Assembly: GCF_009695915.1 (NCBI RefSeq)
Contig: NZ_VUMZ01000005.1
Span: 1-64,000, forward strand
Reading direction: 5' to 3'
Source: Hornefia butyriciproducens
GTDB taxonomy: Bacteria; Bacillota; Clostridia; Peptostreptococcales; Anaerovoracaceae
DNA: 64,000 bases
How positions within the stretch are numbered: the first letter of the stretch is position 1; each line of letters begins with the position of its first letter. The notes beneath the pieces are model-generated. The model was not told where the DNA came from and did no database searches. It worked only from the letters and a program-made list of their open reading frames with translations. Both the position numbers and the translations under genes were made by a program. Of this stretch, positions 47,917 to 55,397 are shown one piece after another.

Positions 47917-49095
47917 ATGAGAAGAAATTTTTTTACATTCTTTTGGCAGGATATAAGGCGGAACCTGCTTAATTACCTTGTCATTCTGGTTCAGATCGTT
48001 CTGGCTGCGGTGGTTTTGTGCTATGCGCTGACACTGGCCTGTAACGGATGGGTTGCGACGAAGAAGTTTGAAAACCTCAACGACAGGAGCAGCATATATA
48101 AGCTGTCTGCGGATCTCGAAGAATCGGAAATGGACGAACTTTCCAACAGCAGGGCAGAAGCCCGTGCCCTGTATCGCCTTATTCAGGATATGTATGCATC
48201 AGACAGCCTGGAATGTGTGACAGCCGATGACTCTATGGATTTTACCTTCGGAAAACACCGGAAGGAGTATGCCGGACTCGACAAAAAACTGCGGGTTCCA
48301 AGTGATAGAACGGTTTCGGTAGATATGGCGGTTGTCAGCAGCAATTTTTTTCGTTTTTTCGGGATAAAGGGGAAGTATGATCTGCGCCCGGAAGGGAAGC
48401 GCCAGTCGCTGATACTGGGAAATGACTTCAGAAAATACTATCGTGTCGGAGATGTCCTTCATGATTCAGTTGATGATGAATATGTTGTGAAGGGGTTTCT
48501 TCCGAAAGGCGCGTACTATGTGAATCCATTTGAGAAGAACGAACCATTTTATCTGGATCGCTATTTTATCACCGCTGTTCTCCCGCAGCGCGATGACGCC
48601 ATGGGGTCGTTTATCACCGTCATGAGTACTTTTGTTGTTGAAAAAAAGAAGAATGCGCTCCATGAGATGATGAGCAGGGAAAGCATGAAGAAACTGGATT
48701 TTCTCTACACGGAAAACTATACTGATGAGATCCGGGAATCCGTCACGGATATTCTGAACAGCGTAATGACGATGGCTTCAATCGCGGTCATTATTCTTAT
48801 CTTTTGTTCCGTAGGACTCATCGCGAATTTACTGCATTTTATGGAAAGCAGCATGAAGGAGTTCGCCGTCAATATGCTGTGCGGGGCACGGCGCAGAGAT
48901 ATTATCCTTCGTCTTGTCGCGCAGGTTGGAAGTATGACCGTAATTGCAGGCTTTGTAACGCTTTTCGTATGGCAATTCTCAGGACTGGCAGTGGTGACGC
49001 TCCTTATTCTGGTGATTTATGCATTTATTGCGCTGGCTTATCCAGTCCGTCAGCTGAAGAAAATCGAAATAATTGAAATCATAAGGAGAAAATAG
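47917..49095 (+). CDS. ABC transporter permease, FtsX/MacB type (second)
   Basis: A 392-residue partner permease with a first helix at residues 17-40, an outside domain of about 240 residues, and three C-terminal helices from about residue 285. The coupling sequence SSMKEFAVNMLCGARRRDII resembles that of the first permease, so the two likely form a heterodimer. It stands 2 bp after the first gene and directly abuts the ATPase gene. Confidence 0.85.
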   Translation: MRRNFFTFFWQDIRRNLLNYLVILVQIVLAAVVLCYALTLACNGWVATKKFENLNDRSSIYKLSADLEESEMDELSNSRAEARALYRLIQDMYASDSLECVTADDSMDFTFGKHRKEYAGLDKKLRVPSDRTVSVDMAVVSSNFFRFFGIKGKYDLRPEGKRQSLILGNDFRKYYRVGDVLHDSVDDEYVVKGFLPKGAYYVNPFEKNEPFYLDRYFITAVLPQRDDAMGSFITVMSTFVVEKKKNALHEMMSRESMKKLDFLYTENYTDEIRESVTDILNSVMTMASIAVIILIFCSVGLIANLLHFMESSMKEFAVNMLCGARRRDIILRLVAQVGSMTVIAGFVTLFVWQFSGLAVVTLLILVIYAFIALAYPVRQLKKIEIIEIIRRK

Positions 49096-49770
49096 GTGGC
49101 ATACAGTATAGAAATTGATCAGATCTGCAAGACGTACCGCGGGGTGGGCTATGAGGTAAAAGCGCTCCGGAATGTATCGATGAAAATCAATACGGGAGAG
49201 ATGACTGCAGTCGTGGGTACCTCTGGTTCCGGAAAAACAACGCTGCTGAATATTCTGGGGCTCATCGATTCACCGGATTCCGGGACATATCGGCTGGGAG
49301 ACATTGATACAGGAGAGTGTACGGAAACTGAGCGTGCGGGCCTCAGAAATTCCAGACTGGGGTTTATTTTGCAGGAATTTGCGCTAATCGACCGATATAC
49401 TGTGGAGCAGAATATAAAAATCCCTCTGCTTTACTCCAACGTTCCGAAAAGGGAGTGGAATATGAGAATTGATGCGATGCTGGATAAGCTGGGAATAGCA
49501 GAGAAGAAAAAAAGGCGGCCGGCAGAATTGTCGGGAGGGCAGAAGCAGCGAGTGGCAATCGCACGAGCACTGATCAGTCAGGGAGACGTGATATTGGCAG
49601 ATGAACCGACAGGAGCGCTGGATTCCCGAACTTCATTAGAAATAATAGATCTGTTCCAGAGGATTAAAAGCGAAAATAAAACAATTGTTCTGGTAACGCA
49701 TGATCACGATATTGCAGCCGAATGCGACAGAATTCTGCATATTGAAGACGGCAGATTATATGAAGATTGA
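49096..49770 (+). CDS. ABC transporter ATP-binding protein, MacB/LolD type
   Basis: A 224-residue ATPase. Walker A GTSGSGKTTLLN lies at residues 41-52, the signature LSGGQKQRVAIARAL near 142, Walker B ILADEPTGALD near 162, and the switch His in LVTHDHD. It begins directly after the second permease with GTG at 49096. It completes the exporter triad and ends convergently with the arsR-type gene, 12 bp away, without a visible terminator. Confidence 0.93.
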   Translation: MAYSIEIDQICKTYRGVGYEVKALRNVSMKINTGEMTAVVGTSGSGKTTLLNILGLIDSPDSGTYRLGDIDTGECTETERAGLRNSRLGFILQEFALIDRYTVEQNIKIPLLYSNVPKREWNMRIDAMLDKLGIAEKKKRRPAELSGGQKQRVAIARALISQGDVILADEPTGALDSRTSLEIIDLFQRIKSENKTIVLVTHDHDIAAECDRILHIEDGRLYED

Positions 49771-49782
49771 CGCCTCGGGGAG

Positions 49783-50115
49783 CTACAGCACGCTGAATTT
49801 CCGTGTTGCGTCGATGTATCTGGCGAGAACGCCCAGATTAGCGTAGAAGTAGGAGAATTTCTCGACCCGGCGGACCTCCACCAGCCCGGATTTGACAAGC
49901 CGCTTCATGTGCTGGGAGATTGTGGCCTGCGCATAGTCAAAAACCTGCACCAGATCCTTGGTGCAGACAGGCTGCATTTCCTTATTACAGTGCATGATGT
50001 AGCGGAACAGCGCCAGACGGACAGGGTGCGCCAGAGCATCTGAAACGGTTGCGATCAGCTCTGTATCTAATCCCTGAAGTTCCTCACTGACACCTTTGTC
50101 TCTTCTGATTCTCAT
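49783..50115 (-). CDS. ArsR-family transcriptional regulator
   Basis: A 111-residue winged-helix repressor. The HTH region reads VFDYAQATISQHMKRLVKSGLVEVRRV, preceded by LAHPVRLALFRYIM. Cys residues in MHCNKEMQPVCTKDL are a possible ligand site. The ATG at 50115 has GGGAGG 11 nt upstream; the frame stays open to 50268 but only this part fits. It is divergent from the sigma-54 activator gene, with a shared 143-bp control region. It may act on the neighbouring ABC genes or on the activator; the sequence does not decide. Confidence 0.8.
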   Translation of the reverse strand: MRIRRDKGVSEELQGLDTELIATVSDALAHPVRLALFRYIMHCNKEMQPVCTKDLVQVFDYAQATISQHMKRLVKSGLVEVRRVEKFSYFYANLGVLARYIDATRKFSVL

Positions 50116-50148
50116 GAATGAGTATACCTCCCCGGCGAAAAAACGCCA

Positions 50149-50177
50149 TATATCAATATACAGGATTTCTGCGTCAA
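50149..50177 (-). promoter_or_regulatory. Possible promoter and operator of the ArsR-type gene
   Basis: On the minus strand TTGACG (50177-50172), 17 bp, GATATA (50154-50149). The -10 overlaps the palindrome TATATCAATATA (50149-50160), the kind of site an ArsR dimer binds, so self-repression is plausible. A GGCG/CGCC hairpin (50134-50147) lies just downstream. Confidence 0.4.
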
Positions 50178-50197
50178 TTTCAACCTCTCCGATAGGT

Positions 50198-50211
50198 GCA
50201 AAAATATTTGC
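50198..50211. promoter_or_regulatory. Palindrome GCAAAAATATTTGC, copy 1 (activator promoter)
   Basis: A perfect 14-bp palindrome between the divergent genes. Its right half overlaps the -35 box of the activator gene (50208-50213), a position for negative autoregulation. Two identical copies lie beyond the 3' end of the same gene. Confidence 0.8.
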
Positions 50212-50236
50212 ATTCAAGCGGGAAATAGTGTAAAAT
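50208..50236 (+). promoter_or_regulatory. Sigma-A promoter of the sigma-54 activator gene
   Basis: TTGCAT (50208-50213), 17 bp, TAAAAT (50231-50236), 22 bp before the ATG at 50259. The -35 overlaps the palindrome. Confidence 0.65.
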
Positions 50237-50258
50237 ACAGGTAGCGGAGGTATCAGGA

Positions 50259-51656
50259 ATGGACGCAATGTGCTATAAAAAAATAATCGAGGAACTGATC
50301 GATCTGATCGACGAGGGCGTTTACATCGTGGACAGCGACGGTGTCGGTCTCTTCTACAATGAAGAGATGGCGGAAAATGAGAAGATTAACGTTACCGATG
50401 TTATCGGAAGGGATTTTCACACGGCATTCCCGGGAATCAAGCTCAATGAAAGCACCATGTACCAGGCCCTGCACAAAGGGATCGCCACGAGGAACAAGCA
50501 GCAGACCTATACGAACCTGTACGGAAAAGAGGTCACAACCGTCAACAGCACCGTACCTGTAGAGCTGGACGGCCAGCGTATCGCCGCGATTGAAGTGGCC
50601 CGTGACATCACCAATATCCGTTCCCTGAGCGACACCATTCTTCAGCTGCGGGAGGACAGAAATCCCCCGGAAAAGGCCGCCAAGGCCAGTATCAAACGCT
50701 ACAATTTCAACGATTTAGTCGGAGAAAATCTGCGTTTCCGAAGCGTCGTAAACAGAGCCAGGAGAGCGGCCGGGAACAACGCCTCAGTGTTCATCTATGG
50801 CGAGACGGGAACCGGCAAGGAACTCTTCGCACAAAGCATTCATTACGAGAGCCGGCGGAAGGACAAGCCGTTTCTGGCACAGAACTGTGCGGCTCTACCG
50901 GAATCCCTGCTGGAAGGAATTCTTTTCGGGACGGCCAGAGGCGGATTCACCGGAGCCGTTGATCGTGCGGGACTGTTTGAACAGGCTAACGGCGGAACGC
51001 TTCTGCTTGATGAGCTCAGTGCTATGCCCTATGATCTGCAGAGCAAGCTTCTGCGTGTGCTTCAGGAGGATTACATCCGCCGTGTCGGTGGAACAAAGGA
51101 TATTCCCATCGATGTCCGCATCATCGCAACCGTCAACGAAGCGCCGGAAAAACTGATTGCGGAGGGTCTTCTGAGAAAGGACCTCTATTACAGACTGAAT
51201 GTCGTGGGAATTTCCATTCCTCCGCTGCGGGAGCGTAAGGATGACATTCCGGTTCTGGTGGATTCCTTTCTTGAGAAATATAACAAAAAATATGACAAGC
51301 AGATCTGGATGGTGTCAGAGAACGCTCTCCAGAGACTCTGTGCCTACAACTATCCGGGAAATGTACGGGAGCTGGAGAACATCATCATTCAGTCTGTGGC
51401 CATGGCGGAAACGGAACACGTTCTGACGGAGCGTCTGCTCCAGATGCCGATTCATGTCGATGAGATCGGCCGGAGCGCGGAGAAGTGGGACGGACGTGCG
51501 CCCCTGAACGAATATATGGCAGAAATGGAGAAGATGATTATTCAGGGCGCATTGATCGACGCCGACGGAAATGTGACGAAGGCCGCCGCGATGCTGCAGA
51601 TCAAACGGCAGACACTCCAGCATAAGCTGAAGAAGTATGGACTGACCCCACAATAG
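50259..51656 (+). CDS. Sigma-54-dependent transcriptional activator with PAS domain
   Basis: A 465-residue enhancer-binding protein. Residues 1-120 form a PAS-like sensor. The AAA+ domain (about 150-390) has Walker A GETGTGKE (181-188), the sigma-54 contact loop GGFTGA (228-233, consensus GAFTGA with Ala changed to Gly), Walker B TLLLDELSA, and the arginine-finger region DLYYRLNVV. The C-terminal Fis-type HTH is GNVTKAAAMLQIKRQTLQHKL. No receiver domain is present, so the PAS domain likely senses a small molecule. It stands directly upstream of the sigma-54-promoted ornithine genes, and is the obvious activator. Its stop overlaps the first base of palindrome copy 2. Confidence 0.93.
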   Translation: MDAMCYKKIIEELIDLIDEGVYIVDSDGVGLFYNEEMAENEKINVTDVIGRDFHTAFPGIKLNESTMYQALHKGIATRNKQQTYTNLYGKEVTTVNSTVPVELDGQRIAAIEVARDITNIRSLSDTILQLREDRNPPEKAAKASIKRYNFNDLVGENLRFRSVVNRARRAAGNNASVFIYGETGTGKELFAQSIHYESRRKDKPFLAQNCAALPESLLEGILFGTARGGFTGAVDRAGLFEQANGGTLLLDELSAMPYDLQSKLLRVLQEDYIRRVGGTKDIPIDVRIIATVNEAPEKLIAEGLLRKDLYYRLNVVGISIPPLRERKDDIPVLVDSFLEKYNKKYDKQIWMVSENALQRLCAYNYPGNVRELENIIIQSVAMAETEHVLTERLLQMPIHVDEIGRSAEKWDGRAPLNEYMAEMEKMIIQGALIDADGNVTKAAAMLQIKRQTLQHKLKKYGLTPQ

Positions 51657-51692
51657 CAAAAATATTTGCAGAAAAAGAGCAAAAATATTTGC
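51656..51692. promoter_or_regulatory. Two copies of GCAAAAATATTTGC, candidate upstream activating sequence
   Basis: Perfect copies at 51656-51669 and 51679-51692, 23 bp centre to centre (about two helical turns). A degenerate third, GCAAAAAGCAAATG, lies at 51698. They sit 160-190 bp before the -24/-12 promoter, the normal distance for enhancer sites of sigma-54 activators. Confidence 0.8.
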
Positions 51693-51762
51693 ATCGAGCA
51701 AAAAGCAAATGACAAAAAATTACAGTATTTTTCTGATAATTCATAATTTCGAAAGATATATT

Positions 51763-51803
51763 GTGGTTTTAAAGGGTTTTTCTTTGTAAAACCACTTTTT
51801 TTT
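51763..51803 (+). terminator. Rho-independent terminator of the activator gene
   Basis: GTGGTTTT pairs with AAAACCAC around a 17-nt loop and is followed by eight T. It lies between the enhancer sites and the sigma-54 promoter and stops read-through from the activator into ord. Next to it ATTCTTG/CAAGAAT (51811-51842) forms a wider inverted repeat. Confidence 0.85.
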
Positions 51804-51846
51804 GTATAAAATTCTTGAAGACTGTATTGTGTATACAAGAATTGCG

Positions 51847-51865
51847 TTGGCATAAGGCTTGCTTT
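51847..51865 (+). promoter_or_regulatory. Sigma-54 (RpoN) -24/-12 promoter of the ornithine operon
   Basis: TTGGCATAAGGCTTGCTTT contains the invariant GG (51849-51850) and GC (51861-51862) separated by exactly 10 bp, matching TGGCAN7TTGC. Transcription would start near 51874. The roughly 90-nt leader to ord has a GGCAC/GTGCC pairing region. Confidence 0.9.
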
Positions 51866-51962
51866 GTACTATAGGCACGGGATTGTTTCCCTATGGGGTG
51901 CCGTAAGGCAGGCCATTTCGGATAAGGTTAACTATTTGTTATGAAGAAAAGGAGAAAAGCAA

Positions 51963-53024
51963 ATGAAAAATGTACAGGTAATCCTTTGGGGATTAGGCGC
52001 TATGGGCGGCGGAATCGGAAAAATGCTGGCAAAGAAAAAGGGCGTTGATATCGTTGGCGGAATCGACATCGGCGACAAGATCGGCAAAAACCTCTATGAC
52101 GTCGTTCCCGGCATTGAGCAGGGCGACAGACCGGACGTTATCGTAGGAACTCCGGAAGACGTCATCAAGCCGGGCGCTGCAGACATCGTTGTCGTTTGCA
52201 CAAATTCGTTCACAAAGGATGTTTACGAGAAGCTCGTTTTCGTTATGGAGCGCGGCATCAACGTGATCACCTCCGCAGAAGAAATGGCATATCCGCAGGC
52301 ACAGGAGCCTGAACTGGCGAAGAAACTGGATGAATGCGCCAAGAAGAACGGCGTTACCGTACTGGGAACAGGAATCAACCCGGGCCTCATCATGGACCTG
52401 CTGGTCATCCTCTGGACCGCGGCCTGCGAGGATGTGAACCACATCACCTCCAGAAGAGTCAACTCTCTGTCACCGTTCGGACCTGCCGTTATGGAAGAGC
52501 AGGGCATCGGTATCTCTGTTGAGGACTTCAACAAGAGAAAGGCAGAAGGAACGATGGCCGGCCACGTCGGATTCGCAGAGTCTGTCGGCATGATGTGCGA
52601 AGCTCTGGGCTGGAAGCTGGATGAGTTCGGACAGGACATGGAGCCGATCGTTACAGATGTAGACAGAAAGTCCCCGTATGGATTCGCTCCTGCGGGCAGC
52701 GTTGCAGGTGTTGCCATGAAGGGCTGGGGAATCATCGACGGCGAGAGAAAGATCGATATGGATCATCCGCAGCAGATCGAGCCTGAGCAGGTTGGCGTAC
52801 ACACCGGTGACTATGTCATTCTGGATTCTGTACCGCCGGTCAACATGGCTAACAATCCGGAGATCGAGGGCGGCATCGGAACCATGGCGATGATCATGAA
52901 CTGCATTCCGCACGTAATCAATGCGAACCCGGGTCTGAAGACCATGATCGACATCCCTGTTCCGCATGCAATTATGGGCGACTTCAGAGATCAGATCGAC
53001 GAAGAGAAAAAACTGGTTAAATAA
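51963..53024 (+). CDS. ord: 2,4-diaminopentanoate dehydrogenase
   Basis: NAD(P)-dependent oxidative deamination of 2,4-diaminopentanoate to 2-amino-4-oxopentanoate, second step of ornithine oxidation. The 353-residue protein has the Rossmann motif VILWGLGAMGGGIGKML (residues 6-22) and a dihydrodipicolinate-reductase-like second domain with GTGINPGLIMDLLVIL. AAGGAG lies before the ATG. It is the first gene after the sigma-54 promoter. Downstream, a 171-bp spacer with imperfect hairpins (CCTTCG/CGAAGG) leads to ortA. Confidence 0.95.
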   Translation: MKNVQVILWGLGAMGGGIGKMLAKKKGVDIVGGIDIGDKIGKNLYDVVPGIEQGDRPDVIVGTPEDVIKPGAADIVVVCTNSFTKDVYEKLVFVMERGINVITSAEEMAYPQAQEPELAKKLDECAKKNGVTVLGTGINPGLIMDLLVILWTAACEDVNHITSRRVNSLSPFGPAVMEEQGIGISVEDFNKRKAEGTMAGHVGFAESVGMMCEALGWKLDEFGQDMEPIVTDVDRKSPYGFAPAGSVAGVAMKGWGIIDGERKIDMDHPQQIEPEQVGVHTGDYVILDSVPPVNMANNPEIEGGIGTMAMIMNCIPHVINANPGLKTMIDIPVPHAIMGDFRDQIDEEKKLVK

Positions 53025-53195
53025 GAACCGCAGTGTCCTGACTCCGGTGACGGCCGGAGAAGCAGGAACAGAGCTGTCCCTTCGGCGGCATGCTCCGGCG
53101 AAGGAGGAACGGACGCGGACAAAAACACAAAATATCTGGGCGGGACGGGAAGCCGTTTCCCGCTCAGTCATTCATGAAAAAAGGAGAACCAAGCA

Positions 53196-53495
53196 ATGGC
53201 AAAAAAAGGAGACTGGGTACGTATTCACAGTATCGTTCTCAAGGCCGAAGAAAGAACCGGAAAGATCCCGGAAGATACGCAGAAATGCGATCTGGAAATG
53301 TGGACCAAAGGGAGTCTTCTGGCTGATGCAGAGATCGGCGATACAGTTGAAGTAGAAACAGCGGTGGGCCGTATTGAGAAGGGCACACTGATCGAGGTAG
53401 GCCCCTACTACACCCACAGCTACGGAAAATTTGTTCCTGAGATTATCGAGATCGATAAGCAGCTGCGTAAAATCACGAGAGGAGGGGACAAATAA
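53196..53495 (+). CDS. ortA: 2-amino-4-oxopentanoate thiolase, alpha subunit
   Basis: The 99-residue small subunit of the thiolase that splits 2-amino-4-oxopentanoate with CoA to acetyl-CoA and alanine. It begins AKKGDWVRIHSIVLKAEERT and is basic and beta-rich. AAGGAG stands before the ATG. Its stop overlaps the ortB start by one base, as expected for a heteromeric enzyme. Confidence 0.93.
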   Translation: MAKKGDWVRIHSIVLKAEERTGKIPEDTQKCDLEMWTKGSLLADAEIGDTVEVETAVGRIEKGTLIEVGPYYTHSYGKFVPEIIEIDKQLRKITRGGDK

Positions 53496-54901
53496 TGGCA
53501 CTGGCGAAAGATTATGATTCCGTAATGGGAAGATCCAATGAAATTCAGAAGAAGGCGCTGGGTCTTGACTATGAGAAATATGAATCCGGTTCCATCGCCT
53601 TCGATTATGAAGCCCTGATGAAGGATACAGGATATACGCTGGACGAGATCACCAAGATTCAGTCCAGAACCGCGGTAGGAAACACACCGCTCATCGAGCT
53701 GAGAAACATCAGCAAGCTGGCGAGAAAATACGCGAAGCCGGGCTACGGCGCAAGAATTTTTGCGAAGGATGAGGCTGCTAATGCTTCCGGAAGCTTCAAG
53801 GCCAGAAGAGCCGCATGTGCAGTGGCACACGCCAAGAAGCTGGGCTACAAGGGTGTTATCGCCGCAACCTCCGGAAACTACGGTGCGGCAGTTGCGTCCC
53901 AGGCGGCGATGCAGGGACTGGACTGCATCATCGTTCAGGAGTGCTATGACTCCAACGGAGTCGGACAGCCGGAAATTGTAGAGAAGGCAAGAAAATGCGA
54001 AGCCTACGGCGCAGAGGTTATTCAGCTGACTGTAGGACCTGAACTGTTCTACACCTTCCTGTCCGTTCTGGAGGACACCGGATATTTCAATGCGTCTCTG
54101 TACTCCCCCTTCGGTATTGCCGGAATCGAGACTCTGGGTTACGAGATCGCGATGCAGTGCCGCGAGAGAGTGGGCAAGGATCCGGATATGGTAGTCTGCA
54201 CCAACGCGGGCGGCGGAATGATGACCGGTACGGCGAGAGGTCTGCTGAAGGCGGGCGCTGTTGATACCAAAATGGTCGCGGCGTCCATCGATCTGACCGG
54301 ACTGTCCATGGCTTCCGACAAGCAGTTCAACCTGAAGTCCTGCACCACCGGACATACCGGATTCGGCGTTCCTTACGCGACTGATCCGGATCACTCCGAC
54401 GTTCCGAGGAGTGCGGCGAGACCGCTGCGTTACATGGATCGTTACGTTACGGTCAAGCAGGGCGAGGTTATGTACATGACAGAAGCTCTGGCACAGCTGG
54501 AGGGAATCGAAAGAGGACCTGCGGGCAACACAGCGCTGGCCGCGGCGTTCTCCCTGGCACAGGAGCTGCCGGAGGATGCAGTTCTGGTCATCAGTGAGAC
54601 AGAGTATACCGGAGCCGGAAAACACATCCAGCCGCAGCTGTCCTTCGCGAGAGACAACGGCATTGAAATCAAGTTCGGAAATCCGACTGAGGAAGACAAG
54701 CCGGGCGTGAACGTCGTTCTGCCGGCAGACCCCGGTCTGATCCAGTGCCACGACGCAGATCTGCACCACTTCAGACAGTCCCTGATCAGAAAGGCTGTCA
54801 AAAAGGCGGGCGGTGTAACGCCGACAGATGCGGATCTTCAGTTCCTCGCAGAGGAGACCAAGACCGATGTTGCGTTCGTAAAGGAGACGCTGGGACTTTA
54901 A
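53495..54901 (+). CDS. ortB: 2-amino-4-oxopentanoate thiolase, beta subunit (PLP)
   Basis: A 468-residue fold-type II PLP protein related to threonine synthase. The Schiff-base lysine is Lys102 in ASGSFKARRA. The phosphate-binding loop is NAGGGMMTGTARGLL, and SGNYGAAVASQ provides substrate contacts. It carries out the CoA-dependent cleavage together with OrtA. GGAGG in the ortA end serves as its ribosome site. A hairpin follows in the spacer to oraS. Confidence 0.95.
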   Translation: MALAKDYDSVMGRSNEIQKKALGLDYEKYESGSIAFDYEALMKDTGYTLDEITKIQSRTAVGNTPLIELRNISKLARKYAKPGYGARIFAKDEAANASGSFKARRAACAVAHAKKLGYKGVIAATSGNYGAAVASQAAMQGLDCIIVQECYDSNGVGQPEIVEKARKCEAYGAEVIQLTVGPELFYTFLSVLEDTGYFNASLYSPFGIAGIETLGYEIAMQCRERVGKDPDMVVCTNAGGGMMTGTARGLLKAGAVDTKMVAASIDLTGLSMASDKQFNLKSCTTGHTGFGVPYATDPDHSDVPRSAARPLRYMDRYVTVKQGEVMYMTEALAQLEGIERGPAGNTALAAAFSLAQELPEDAVLVISETEYTGAGKHIQPQLSFARDNGIEIKFGNPTEEDKPGVNVVLPADPGLIQCHDADLHHFRQSLIRKAVKKAGGVTPTDADLQFLAEETKTDVAFVKETLGL

Positions 54902-54911
54902 TGGATATAAC

Positions 54912-54943
54912 GCCTGTCTCCGTCGGGAACGTCGGAGGCAGGC
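54912..54943 (+). other. Spacer hairpin between ortB and oraS
   Basis: GCCTGTCTCCG pairs with CGGAGGCAGGC over an 11-bp stem with one G-T pair and a 10-nt loop. ATATATTGG follows instead of a T-tract, so stabilising the upstream message is likelier than full termination. The 123-bp spacer 54902-55024 has no gene. Confidence 0.5.
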
Positions 54944-55024
54944 ATATATTGGAAGACCGACACTCATAACTGGGCGCCCGTTTCACCGACAGAGGGCGGG
55001 GCTCAGGGAAAGGTAGAAAAGAGA

Positions 55025-55396
55025 ATGATAAGAGAAGACGATTTTGAAAAAAGAAGAGTTGAAAAAGGTATCGCCGATCTTACAGACGAGCAGCTGTACG
55101 ACAAGTTCTGGGAGCTGTGCACACAAGTTGTGGATCCGCTCATCGAGCTGGGCAGAAAGAACACGACTCCTTCCGTAGAGAGAGCCGTTCTTCTGCGTAT
55201 GGGAGTATCCTCCCTTGACACACAGAAAATCGTAGAGGGCGCTATGGACAGAGGCCTTATGGGTCACGGCACCGGCCACATCGTCTACAGAATTTCCAAG
55301 GACAAGGGAATTTCTATCCGCGAAGCTTCACAGGCATTGGCTCAGGGTGAATACTGGGATGATGCAGTAGCTATTTTCGGCAAGGAGGAGAAGTAA
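55025..55396 (+). CDS. oraS: D-ornithine 4,5-aminomutase, S subunit
   Basis: The 123-residue small subunit of the B12- and PLP-dependent aminomutase that turns D-ornithine into 2,4-diaminopentanoate, near the 121 residues known for Clostridium sticklandii. It shows the segment RMGVSSLDTQKIVEGAMDRGL and a helical, charged structure. It sits one base before oraE, giving matched synthesis. Confidence 0.95.
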   Translation: MIREDDFEKRRVEKGIADLTDEQLYDKFWELCTQVVDPLIELGRKNTTPSVERAVLLRMGVSSLDTQKIVEGAMDRGLMGHGTGHIVYRISKDKGISIREASQALAQGEYWDDAVAIFGKEEK

Positions 55397-55397
55397 G

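Noticed and set aside
53420-54967. Open frame of 515 codons opposite ortB
   Set aside because: Antisense shadow of ortB caused by codon bias. No ribosome site and no family features.
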